Assembly (NCBI GenBank): GCA_011390235.1
Contig: JAABSS010000086.1
Coordinates: forward strand, 1-15,562
Origin: Desulfotignum sp.
GTDB taxonomy: Bacteria; Desulfobacterota; Desulfobacteria; Desulfobacterales; Desulfobacteraceae
DNA length: 15,562 nucleotides
Reading direction: 5' to 3'
In this document: positions 1 through 6,352 of the stretch, piece after piece
Layout of the letters: each line of letters starts with the position of its first letter
Numbering within the stretch: the stretch's first letter is position 1
Notes under the pieces: generated by a model
Told to the model about the DNA's origin: nothing
Seen by the model: the letters and a program-made list of their open reading frames with translations, nothing else
Database searches by the model: none
Program-made: the position numbers and the translations under genes

Positions 1-1
1 A

Positions 2-766
2 GAAAAGCAGGGAAATACGGTAGATCAAAAAGATTTTGCGGCCCTGGCAAAGGCTTTTGAAGACCGGATTTTTACCACCCTGCACCAGGCACCGGGGTAT
101 AAAAAACACCATGCCATACCAGCCTCTCCCTACCGCCGGATGGATGCAGGCGCGGTAGGATCTCTGGTTGCGGATTATCCCTTGCAGATAACCTTGCCCA
201 ACGATACCAGAATCATGCAGACCATGTCCTATCTCATGTCCCATTGTTCCTATGGCAATGCCTTTTTCCAGGATATGATCCATTCAGGCATCAATATTTA
301 TCTGACCCTGGCCATGGCCCAGACTTTTTTGCGCAGCCAGGACACCCGGTACAGGGATCTGATAGCAACCGTGGCGGATCTGGCTTCCCCCACCGGGCAG
401 TGGCCGGAAGCCATCAACCCCTTGACCGGGGGCGGATGCATGGGAGACGGACAGCACGGCTGGGCCGCTGCAGAATGGATAATGATGATGCGCAGCCTGT
501 TCATAAGAGAAGAAGGGGACCTTCTTGTTCTGGGATCAGGCCTTTTTCCCCGATGGCTTGAAAAAAACACCACCCTGTCTTTTGGTCCCACCCTGGTGCC
601 GGGGGGCACTGTTACCGTGACATTCACCGCATCGGACAAAGGCCTGGAACTGTTTCTTGACGCATCTGTACATGACAGGCCCATCGCCTGCAGGGCAGCG
701 GTTCCCGGATATCACCCCGAAGATCTGGATACATCACAGGCGCATTGTCTGCTTGCACCGGTGTAA
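2..766 (+). CDS. C-terminal part of a glycoside-hydrolase-like protein (5'-truncated)
   Basis: The frame is open from the window edge to the TAA at 764-766, giving 254 residues with no start required, so the true start lies outside. The fragment contains the run SPYRRMDAGAVGSLVADYP, then PTGQWPEAINP and GGCMGDGQHGWAAAEW. This composition (aromatic and acidic residues in Gly-rich loops, helical repeats) is like the end of an (alpha/alpha)6-barrel carbohydrate-active enzyme of the GH15/GH94/amylo-glucosidase type. The last ~75 residues, after LFPRWLEKN, look beta-rich (GPTLVPGGTVTVTFTAS) and may be a small C-terminal sandwich domain. The family assignment rests on resemblance only; catalytic residues cannot be named from a fragment. 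It is convergent with the LpxR-like gene. That it is a real protein is well supported by its length and its coherent sequence; the substrate is unknown. Confidence 0.6.
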   Translation, partial: EKQGNTVDQKDFAALAKAFEDRIFTTLHQAPGYKKHHAIPASPYRRMDAGAVGSLVADYPLQITLPNDTRIMQTMSYLMSHCSYGNAFFQDMIHSGINIYLTLAMAQTFLRSQDTRYRDLIATVADLASPTGQWPEAINPLTGGGCMGDGQHGWAAAEWIMMMRSLFIREEGDLLVLGSGLFPRWLEKNTTLSFGPTLVPGGTVTVTFTASDKGLELFLDASVHDRPIACRAAVPGYHPEDLDTSQAHCLLAPV

Positions 767-803
767 CACCCCTGAGACTGGATAATCTTTTTGCCCCGCA
801 CCG

Positions 804-831
804 GAACCTACACCCGAAACAGGTGTGGTTC
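804..831. terminator. Stem-loop between convergent genes
   Basis: GAACC-(T)-ACACC pairs with GGTGT-GGTTC around a CGAAACA loop, giving a 10-bp stem with one bulged T. It lies between the stop of the glycoside-hydrolase-like gene (766) and the stop of the LpxR-like gene (836). There is no clean U-tract on either strand, so intrinsic termination is only a possibility. Confidence 0.4.
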
Positions 832-835
832 AAGC

Positions 836-1855
836 CTAAAAAGAAACAGTCACAGCCAGTGATCCCAACACATGCCCCTTGGCCTGGTTATCGAACTGCT
901 CGGTTCTGAAAACATGGCGGTAGGTGAGCTTGATCATCTTATAGCTTACGGCAATGCCAGTGGAAAATTCCGCCACCAGGTTTTTTTTATCTACACTGTG
1001 GCTGCTTTCAAAGGTGTTGCCATCCAGAAATATATCCCGAAGCACAAATTCCCCCCGTACACCGGCAAACCAGTGCAGGCCAAAGACAGGGGGGGCTGGA
1101 TAACCGAAAACAGACACTGGTGCGCTGATCCCGGCCCCCGGGCGGATGACGTCAGAGCCGAAATCCATGGGGATATTGTATCCCAGCCGGATTTCAGCCC
1201 CTGCATCTGCCGATGTTCTGACATTGCCCAGGGTAACACCGGTATGGGTGAGCATGTCATAACACAGAATATCGGTGAGATTTGCCCGGTGTGTGCGCCA
1301 TTTGCGCTGCCAGGAAAATCCCAGGGCAGGCTCATTATCCAGCTGGTTATCCCACCCCTGTGCCTCGTCAATGTCCCTGAGATCATGCACGGTATTCTGG
1401 ACCTGTTCCGCCAGAGATGCCGGGCCAACTATTCCCAGGGTGATTTCAATGGTATCCAGTTTGGTTGTGGTTTTGCTGTGCAGGGCAATCCCTGTGTATA
1501 AATAGCCGGCATAAGGCCGGTCATCAGGCAGCAGTGCAGCAACGTCTTTGTCTGACGGCGTATAAATCTGGTGGCCCAGCAACAACCCGATATTGTGGAT
1601 ACTTCCGGGAACATGGGCAAACGGGACTTTGCGGATCAAAGGCAGGGCCCATTCAGGCAGGCGTACATCTTCTCTGTACCGTTCCAGGTCTTTGGACAGC
1701 CAGGTCATCTGCAGGGCATTGGTGTAATACCGGTCTGTATCACCGAAAAGATCGTTTTCATAAAAAACCTGAAACGTCTGTAAACCCGCAGATTCCTGAC
1801 ACCATGCCAAAGAGGAAACCAACAAAATCAGTCCGGTTGTAAATAATATTTTCAT
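836..1855 (-). CDS. LpxR-like outer-membrane lipid A deacylase (DUF2219 family)
   Basis: The 339-residue protein opens with a signal peptide (MKILFTTGLILLVSSLAW) and ends in Phe (AVTVSF), as outer-membrane beta-barrels do. Family hallmarks are visible in order: FYENDLFGDTDRYYTNALQ (about 31-49), with the Asn-Asp pair at 34-35 that matches LpxR active-site residues; GHQIYTPSD (94-102); DDRPYAGY (111-118); and GPASLAEQVQNTVHDL (144-159) with the candidate catalytic His157, followed by GWDNQLDNEP. LpxR in Salmonella removes the 3'-acyloxyacyl group of lipid A in the outer membrane. That activity is inferred here from family membership. Its ATG overlaps the TGA of the upstream VTT-like gene (ATGA, 1852-1855), so the two are translationally coupled. 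Confidence 0.82.
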   Translation of the reverse strand: MKILFTTGLILLVSSLAWCQESAGLQTFQVFYENDLFGDTDRYYTNALQMTWLSKDLERYREDVRLPEWALPLIRKVPFAHVPGSIHNIGLLLGHQIYTPSDKDVAALLPDDRPYAGYLYTGIALHSKTTTKLDTIEITLGIVGPASLAEQVQNTVHDLRDIDEAQGWDNQLDNEPALGFSWQRKWRTHRANLTDILCYDMLTHTGVTLGNVRTSADAGAEIRLGYNIPMDFGSDVIRPGAGISAPVSVFGYPAPPVFGLHWFAGVRGEFVLRDIFLDGNTFESSHSVDKKNLVAEFSTGIAVSYKMIKLTYRHVFRTEQFDNQAKGHVLGSLAVTVSF

Positions 1856-2448
1856 CTGTTTTTTTCTCTTTTCATAATATCATTGTAAATATCAAGAATT
1901 TTGCGTCTAAACACAAAAATTATAAGAATAACTATTCCTGCCCCGACCAGCAGCTTTATATCCCATTGCACCACTGCCTTTCCCATGATCACAAAAGGAA
2001 TGCCCATAATTCCCTGAATCAGCCACCCGCAAATCAGATAAGGGACAAACCCGATCCCGGACAAAGGCAGCAGAAAATTTTTTAAAGAATAACTGAGTCC
2101 CGGAACCACCATGAACAAAAATCCAAATCCCAGCTGCCGGTTTTCAGGCATCCGGGGTATGGCCACCCCCATTTTTTTTGCCAGGCTCTGTACCCATCTG
2201 CCGGCAACCGCCCGGCTGAACCAGAAGGCAAAGGCAAGATGGGCCGGCATGATGGCCAGCATGATGACAATGCCCCCCACAGATCCGAATCTCAGACCCA
2301 GAAGGACCAGGAAAGGGGTGACCGGAAATCCCACCACCGGCAGGACCGCATACGGCAGAAGTACCATTGCCGGATGGACTTGTGGACCTGAAATATAGGA
2401 CCAGAAGGTATCCATTGATCTAACTTTGTCCAAAGAGTGATGTTTCAC
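1852..2448 (-). CDS. VTT/DedA-like (SNARE-associated type) inner-membrane protein
   Basis: The 198-residue hydrophobic protein has about four to five membrane segments. The stretch GFPVTPFLVLLGLRFGSVGG (about 40-59) resembles the re-entrant segment of VTT-domain (DedA/TMEM64) proteins, and VVPGLSYSLKNFLLPLSGI resembles their second conserved loop. The tail KRKILDIYNDIMKREKNR is basic and soluble. DedA-type proteins are linked to lipid carrier flipping and envelope homeostasis; the exact role here is unknown. The given start is GTG (2446-2448); an in-frame ATG at 2413-2415 would remove 11 residues, and neither has a strong ribosome binding site. Its stop overlaps the lpxR-like start by 4 bases, so both proteins are probably made together for envelope lipid work. 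Confidence 0.62.
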   Translation of the reverse strand: MKHHSLDKVRSMDTFWSYISGPQVHPAMVLLPYAVLPVVGFPVTPFLVLLGLRFGSVGGIVIMLAIMPAHLAFAFWFSRAVAGRWVQSLAKKMGVAIPRMPENRQLGFGFLFMVVPGLSYSLKNFLLPLSGIGFVPYLICGWLIQGIMGIPFVIMGKAVVQWDIKLLVGAGIVILIIFVFRRKILDIYNDIMKREKNR

Positions 2449-2488
2449 GTGCCTGCATAAAAATTCCCCACAGCCTTACATAAGACCG

Positions 2489-2568
2489 TTTTATATGAAA
2501 GCCGTCAGCCGTCAGCTATCAGTATTCAGCTAACAGCTTTCTTTCTTTGTTGTACCCGCCAGGGCATG
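2489..2568 (-). repeat. Dispersed intergenic repeat, copy A (with heptamer array)
   Basis: Read on the minus strand, this copy begins CATGCCCTGGCGGGTACAAC and ends CTTTCATATAAAA. The same two end blocks occur at 9217-9282 in front of gpsA: 20 of 23 positions match in the first block and 13 of 13 in the last. The interiors differ in length and sequence. The CATATAAAA end could serve as a -10 element for the downstream VTT/LpxR operon. It lies between the end of the 139-codon gene and the VTT-like gene. Confidence 0.6.
2502..2536. repeat. Tandem heptamer array (five degenerate units, consensus NNNNCAG)
   Basis: Five back-to-back 7-base units are readable on the plus strand: CCGTCAG, CCGTCAG, CTATCAG, TATTCAG, CTAACAG. 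The first two are identical, and all end in CAG. The array is flanked by AAAG on the left and CTTT on the right, so it sits in a short inverted repeat, and it fills the interior of repeat copy A. It is not codon-periodic and lies outside genes. Confidence 0.7.
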
Positions 2569-2572
2569 GATG

Positions 2573-2992
2573 TTATTCGGAAAAATGCATAAAAGGAACC
2601 GCTTCTTTGTACTCCTGTTCCTGGTCGGTTTGTTTTTTGTCATTGTCAGGTGCTGATTCCGGGATCCATTGATAGGCTTTTATAATTTTTGTGTCGGAGG
2701 TGGGCAAAGAACAGCTTCTGGATCTGGGAAAAGGCCCGTCCGATGACTGGAAACGGGTAACCACCGCCTCATTCGGACTGTCAGCAATTTCCACAATATC
2801 TTCTACATACACTGCCTGGATATTTTTAAAAAGCGGGGTTTGGATCTCATCTCTGATGGTCTGGATCCGCTGACGAAATTTTTGAAGCGCCAGTTCCGGG
2901 GTTCCGGCTTTTACCAGACAGGTAAAATACCCATGTCCTTCCTGGCCGGATGTGGTTAGCTCATCAAATGAAAAATGCCCTGAATATAACAT
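2573..2992 (-). CDS. Hypothetical protein, 139 residues
   Basis: This is a real small gene. Its ATG (2990-2992) follows a textbook Shine-Dalgarno AAGGAGG at 7 bases spacing, and a good promoter lies just upstream. The N-terminal ~80 residues look like a compact alpha/beta domain (HGYFTCLVKAGTPELALQKF, then IQAVYVEDIVEI); the C-terminal ~50 residues are polar and probably disordered (DNDKKQTDQEQEYKE). There is no signal peptide, membrane segment or Cys cluster. Similar short proteins occur in deltaproteobacteria as far as I recall, but I know of no function. It appears monocistronic: 124 bases of repeat-bearing DNA separate it from the VTT-like gene downstream. Confidence 0.7.
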   Translation of the reverse strand: MLYSGHFSFDELTTSGQEGHGYFTCLVKAGTPELALQKFRQRIQTIRDEIQTPLFKNIQAVYVEDIVEIADSPNEAVVTRFQSSDGPFPRSRSCSLPTSDTKIIKAYQWIPESAPDNDKKQTDQEQEYKEAVPFMHFSE

Positions 2993-3021
2993 ATTGCTAC
3001 CTCCTTTTAATATTTAGAAGT

Positions 3022-3051
3022 ATTTTAAATCAAAAGCCGTGTTCAGGTCAA
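3022..3051 (-). promoter_or_regulatory. Sigma70-type promoter of the 139-codon hypothetical gene
   Basis: On the minus strand TTGACC (3046-3051) is followed, after an 18-base spacer, by TAAAAT (3022-3027). The predicted transcript start is about 20-25 bases upstream of the ATG at 2992, leaving room for the AAGGAGG ribosome binding site. Confidence 0.55.
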
Positions 3052-3135
3052 ATTTTAATATCCTTATTTACAGAGTTCGTTCTTCAAAAATCTTTTTATA
3101 TCCTTCTCCGTAACTCACTTGAGTTGCTGGTCGGT

Positions 3136-3164
3136 TTGGTGCCGGAATGGATTTATTATATCAT
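3136..3164 (+). promoter_or_regulatory. Candidate promoter of the ubiB-like operon
   Basis: TTGGTG (3136-3141), a 17-base spacer and TATCAT (3159-3164) make a plausible sigma70-type promoter with a weak -35. The -10 hexamer lies inside the perfect inverted repeat at 3157-3178. Apart from this promoter and the minus-strand promoter at 3022-3051, nothing else was recognised in 2993-3240. Confidence 0.35.
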
Positions 3165-3178
3165 ATGGATATGATATA
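3157..3178. promoter_or_regulatory. Perfect 10-bp inverted repeat, operator candidate
   Basis: TATATCATAT (3157-3166), two bases GG, then ATATGATATA (3169-3178): the arms are exact reverse complements. It lies 62 bases upstream of the GTG of the ubiB-like gene and overlaps the candidate -10, the position expected for a repressor operator. No T-tract follows, so it is unlikely to be a terminator. The regulator is unknown. Confidence 0.5.
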
Positions 3179-3240
3179 GATGTAAAAGTGATTTTGCAGG
3201 AAATAATTGTTGTGGTTGATAAAAGAAAAGGACCCTGCCT

Positions 3241-4896
3241 GTGGAACTGAAAACTTTAACAAATCTCGGCCGTTTAAAGGATATCGCTGTGGTGCTGGTC
3301 AAATATGGATTCGGGGATCTGCTCCAGCGCCTGGATCTGCCGATGAAAAACCTGGTACACGACATAGCCCCCCAGATAGATACAGAGGCCGACGTGTTTG
3401 AGCGCATACGGCTTGCCATTGAAGAACTTGGCCCCACCTTTGTCAAGGTGGGGCAGATCTTAAGCATGCGTCCGGATATATTGCCTGTGCCTTTGATCCG
3501 GGAATTGAGCAAGCTCCAGGATGCGGTCGGCCCGATTCCCTTTGAACAAGTCAAAGAGGTTCTGGAAAATGAATTCGACACCTCCCTGGAATCTTTGTTC
3601 AGCTCTTTTGACCCGGAACCTGTGGCTGCGGCATCCCTTTCCCAGGTGCACAAAGCGGTCCACCGCAGTAAAGGAAAGGTTCTGGCGGTAAAAGTGCGGC
3701 GGCCGGGAATTGCCAAAATTGTTAAAAACGATCTGGATATTCTGGAAACTCTGGCCAGACAAGCTCACAACAATATTGATATCCTCAGGATGTATGACCT
3801 GCCGGGTATTGTGGAATCAAGCCGGCGGACACTACTCAGGGAAATTGATTTTTCCAGGGAGGCCCGGTATATCCAGATTGCCAAATCAAAAATTGAACAA
3901 GAATCAGATATTGTTATTCCCGAAGTATTCACCGAATATTCAACCCCTAAAGTGCTTGTGATTGCCTTTATTTCAGGAACCAAGATCACACCAGAGCTTA
4001 CACTTTCTCAGGATCAGCGTAAGACCCTGGCCGGGATTGGTTTGCGGTCCGCCATTCTTCAGATCTTAGACCACGGCTTTTTCCATGCAGACCCGCATCC
4101 GGGAAATATGGTTATCACAAGGGACAATCGGCTGTGCCTTATGGACTGGGGTATGGTGGGCAGGCTGACCGTGGATGAAAAAAACGAACTGCTTTTTCTG
4201 ATCCGGGCTGGAGTGGACAAAGACAGCAGAAAACTGACAGAAATACTGCTAAATATCGCTATTGCACAAAAACCCATAAATACCCGACAGCTGGAAAAAG
4301 ATATAATGGAAATCATGGATGTTTACATGTCTCTGTCACTCAAGGAAATCCGAGTGGGCCGGCTGCTGGAGGACATTGTCCAGATATTGAAATCCCATGA
4401 ACTGCGGCTGCCGCCGGACATGTCCATCGTCATCAAGGCCGCAATCACTGTGGAAGGCACAGCCCGCATGCTGTATCCGGATCTGGATGTAATTTCCGAA
4501 GCCAGACCCCATATACGCAAACTGGTATCCCAGCGGTATTCAAAACAATATATGTTGCAGCGACTGCGCCATAACCTTTCCAGTATATGGAGTCTCCAGC
4601 AGCATCTGCCCAAAACCCTTTCAGCCATCTTCAAAAAAATGGAACATGGCGAGTTCGCCATCAAGTTTGACCACAAAAATCTGAGCCCCCTGCAAAAAGC
4701 CATTGAAAGCAGTTTCAAGCGCCTGACCATGGGCATTGTTCTGGGGGCCATGATCATCGGCTCATCCATGATTATTACAACCGGGGTGCCACCCTTTCTT
4801 TTCGGGTTCCCTGCCCTGGGCATGATCGGGTATCTTATTTCCGCCGTGATAGGGCTGTGGCTGATCATTACCATTATCAAAGGAAAAGATCATTGA
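3241..4896 (+). CDS. ubiB: UbiB/ABC1/AarF-family atypical kinase
   Basis: The 551-residue protein has all the hallmarks of the UbiB family: KVGQ at 69-72 (the KxGQ motif over the active site), the Ala-rich loop AAAS at 129-132 replacing the Gly-rich loop, Lys151 in VKVRRPG, REIDFSREA near 200-208, HADPHPGNM at 282-290 (catalytic loop) and the metal-binding DWG at 302-304. Two C-terminal membrane helices (about 498-516 and 521-546) match the usual anchor. Family members assist isoprenoid quinone biosynthesis or lipid transport at the membrane. Sulfate reducers generally use menaquinone, so the classical ubiquinone role is doubtful and the symbol marks family only. The start is GTG with AAAGGA eight bases upstream. 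The stop overlaps the start of the next small gene. Confidence 0.9.
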   Translation: MELKTLTNLGRLKDIAVVLVKYGFGDLLQRLDLPMKNLVHDIAPQIDTEADVFERIRLAIEELGPTFVKVGQILSMRPDILPVPLIRELSKLQDAVGPIPFEQVKEVLENEFDTSLESLFSSFDPEPVAAASLSQVHKAVHRSKGKVLAVKVRRPGIAKIVKNDLDILETLARQAHNNIDILRMYDLPGIVESSRRTLLREIDFSREARYIQIAKSKIEQESDIVIPEVFTEYSTPKVLVIAFISGTKITPELTLSQDQRKTLAGIGLRSAILQILDHGFFHADPHPGNMVITRDNRLCLMDWGMVGRLTVDEKNELLFLIRAGVDKDSRKLTEILLNIAIAQKPINTRQLEKDIMEIMDVYMSLSLKEIRVGRLLEDIVQILKSHELRLPPDMSIVIKAAITVEGTARMLYPDLDVISEARPHIRKLVSQRYSKQYMLQRLRHNLSSIWSLQQHLPKTLSAIFKKMEHGEFAIKFDHKNLSPLQKAIESSFKRLTMGIVLGAMIIGSSMIITTGVPPFLFGFPALGMIGYLISAVIGLWLIITIIKGKDH

Positions 4897-5069
4897 ATAC
4901 TGTGGATAAAATTAAAAAACGAATGGCAGAACTGGAAATCCTCATCAGAGAAACCAAAGAGCGGCTGCCGGCCCACTCAACCAAACCCCCTGTGATGATG
5001 GATCTTTTGGCCTATGAAGATGAATACGATGCCCTGATGAAAAAACTGACCGACCTGAAAAATGGGTAA
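4893..5069 (+). CDS. Small coiled-coil hypothetical protein (58 residues)
   Basis: The protein consists of two charged helices, VDKIKKRMAELEILIRETKE and EDEYDALMKKLTDLKN, joined by a linker LPAHSTKPPVMMDLLAY, so an antiparallel helical hairpin or coiled coil is likely. TTG at 4893 overlaps the ubiB stop TGA, and an AAAGGA lies 6-11 bases upstream, which favours this start; GTG at 4902 is an alternative (55 residues), and the upstream GTG at 4857 would overlap ubiB by 40 bases. The LPAHSTKP linker looks like that of small conserved deltaproteobacterial proteins I remember, function unknown. It lies between the kinase and the CPBP gene in one transcription unit. Confidence 0.65.
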   Translation: MNTVDKIKKRMAELEILIRETKERLPAHSTKPPVMMDLLAYEDEYDALMKKLTDLKNG

Positions 5070-5078
5070 GGTTAAGGA

Positions 5079-5786
5079 ATGGGTGAATATATTAAACCAG
5101 CTGCGCTTACCAGCCAGATAAAATTCGTTCAACATTTTGATGTTGAATGGAAAAAATTGTGGCTCAGAATCGAATGTCTGGTTCTTTTTTTTATGGTGCC
5201 CATGGCGCTATACTGGTTTCGTCACCTGCTGGCGTTTAAATTAATGCCTGTTTTACTGTTTGCTGCCCTCGGCTGTCTGATATACCTGTTTTCTGACAAA
5301 GCATTTGACCGTTCCGTTCTGTGGAATATGCAAAATTTTTCATCCCGGATGAAACAAATCCTGATCACATGCATCGGGGTCAGCATATTTTTGGGGATAT
5401 TTACCTATCTGATGTATGAGGACCGGTTATTTGTCTTTCCAATTGACCGCCCGAATGCAGTGCTGACCTTTGTACTGATATACCCGCTGCTGGGCGCTTT
5501 GCCCCAGGAAATCATTTTTAAGGCGTTTTTCTTTCACCGCTACCGTTTGATTTTTTCGGGGCCTGTGTCTCTTGTTGTTCTGAACGGGTTGAGTTTTGGT
5601 TTGTTCCACCTGTGGTACGCCAATGTGAGTGCCCCGGTATTGTCTATCTTCGCCGGCATGATTCTGGGCTACCGTTATTTGAAAACAAAGTCACTCCTTA
5701 TCACCAGCATTGAACACAGTGTTCTGGGTATAATTTTGTACATAATCGGATTGGGATGGTTTTTTTACAGCGGATCCATTCAGTAA
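5079..5786 (+). CDS. CPBP-family (CAAX-protease-like, Abi) intramembrane protein
   Basis: The 235-residue protein has about seven or eight membrane segments. The family motifs are recognisable but altered: motif 1, normally EExxxR, reads QEIIFK (143-148); motif 2, FxxxH, is FGLFH (173-177); motif 3 is the His213 of SIEHSVLG. The catalytic-type second Glu and both His are kept, so an intramembrane glutamic endopeptidase (Rce1-like) remains possible. Bacterial members act in peptide maturation, bacteriocin self-protection or unknown roles. It starts ten bases after the small coiled-coil gene; a weak GGTAAGG/TTAAGGA precedes the ATG. It is the last gene of the ubiB-like operon and is followed by a stem-loop. 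Confidence 0.78.
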   Translation: MGEYIKPAALTSQIKFVQHFDVEWKKLWLRIECLVLFFMVPMALYWFRHLLAFKLMPVLLFAALGCLIYLFSDKAFDRSVLWNMQNFSSRMKQILITCIGVSIFLGIFTYLMYEDRLFVFPIDRPNAVLTFVLIYPLLGALPQEIIFKAFFFHRYRLIFSGPVSLVVLNGLSFGLFHLWYANVSAPVLSIFAGMILGYRYLKTKSLLITSIEHSVLGIILYIIGLGWFFYSGSIQ

Positions 5787-5826
5787 AAGGGATCAGAAAC
5801 CTGACCCTTTCTGCGCTTTTTTGCAC
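5786..5826 (+). terminator. Terminator between convergent genes, overlapping the gamma-CA 3' end
   Basis: AAAGGG(A)TCAG pairs with CTGACCCTTT across an AAAC loop (stem 5786-5810, one bulged A), followed by CTGCGCTTTTTT. The stem begins at the CPBP stop and encodes the last codons of the oppositely oriented gamma-carbonic-anhydrase-like gene. The T-run is five bases from the stem, so efficiency is uncertain. The minus strand has no T-run after the stem. Confidence 0.6.
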
Positions 5827-6329
5827 TCCTCAATCAAGGGTTTGTATTCTTCATACGCGCTTTTTGCCCACCAGAGCTGCTCTTCGGACGGACGGCCCTT
5901 GATCTTCCCGGGGGCGCCAAACACCAGGGAATAATCCGGGATGGTTTTGCCGGCCCCCACCAGGGCGGCGGCGCCGATGAGGCAGAAATCGCCGATGCAG
6001 GCTTCATGGAGCAGGGTGGCGTTCATGCCGATGAGCACGTAATTGCCGATGGACCGGCAGTTGAGCACTGCGCCGTGGCCGATGACCACCCGGTCACCGA
6101 TGGTAACGTTCCCATCTCTGCCGCCGGGGGCACCGGCATGAATCACGCAGTTGTCCTCCACAATGCTTTGTCTGCCGATGGTGATTTTCCCCAGGTCGGC
6201 CCGGATCACCGCACCCGGCCAGACACTGGATTCCTCGCCGATCTCCACATCTCCGATAAGCACCGCTGTGTCATCCACAAACGCAGATGCGGCAATGCGC
6301 GGTGCTTTGCCCCTGAAGGACCGTATCAT
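5793..6329 (-). CDS. Gamma-carbonic-anhydrase-like left-handed beta-helix protein
   Basis: The 178-residue protein is built of hexapeptide repeats (VLIGDVEIGEES, ITIGRQSIVEDN, VTIGDRVVIGHG, VLIGMNATLL), with a C-terminal helix (QLWWAKSAYEEYKPLIEECKKA) typical of the YrdA/PaaY/CaiE-type gamma-CA group. Of the three zinc ligands expected from archaeal Cam, His64 (CVIHAG) and His85 (VIGHG) are present. The third, five residues after the second, is Asn90 (AVLNC) where most relatives have His, so zinc binding and hydratase activity are uncertain. A strong GAGAGGAG sits six bases before the ATG. It is 23 bases downstream of the MocA-like gene and is probably the last gene of that operon. Confidence 0.85.
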   Translation of the reverse strand: MIRSFRGKAPRIAASAFVDDTAVLIGDVEIGEESSVWPGAVIRADLGKITIGRQSIVEDNCVIHAGAPGGRDGNVTIGDRVVIGHGAVLNCRSIGNYVLIGMNATLLHEACIGDFCLIGAAALVGAGKTIPDYSLVFGAPGKIKGRPSEEQLWWAKSAYEEYKPLIEECKKAQKGSGF

Positions 6330-6352
6330 ATGTTTCTCCTCTCTTTACATGG

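Noticed and set aside
872..1501. Open frame of 209 codons opposite the LpxR-like gene
   Set aside because: The minus-strand protein has a signal peptide, family motifs and a C-terminal Phe. The plus-strand frame shows none of these.
2502..2536. Heptamer array as a CRISPR or coding repeat
   Set aside because: Units are only seven bases without spacers, and the frame through them hits stops.
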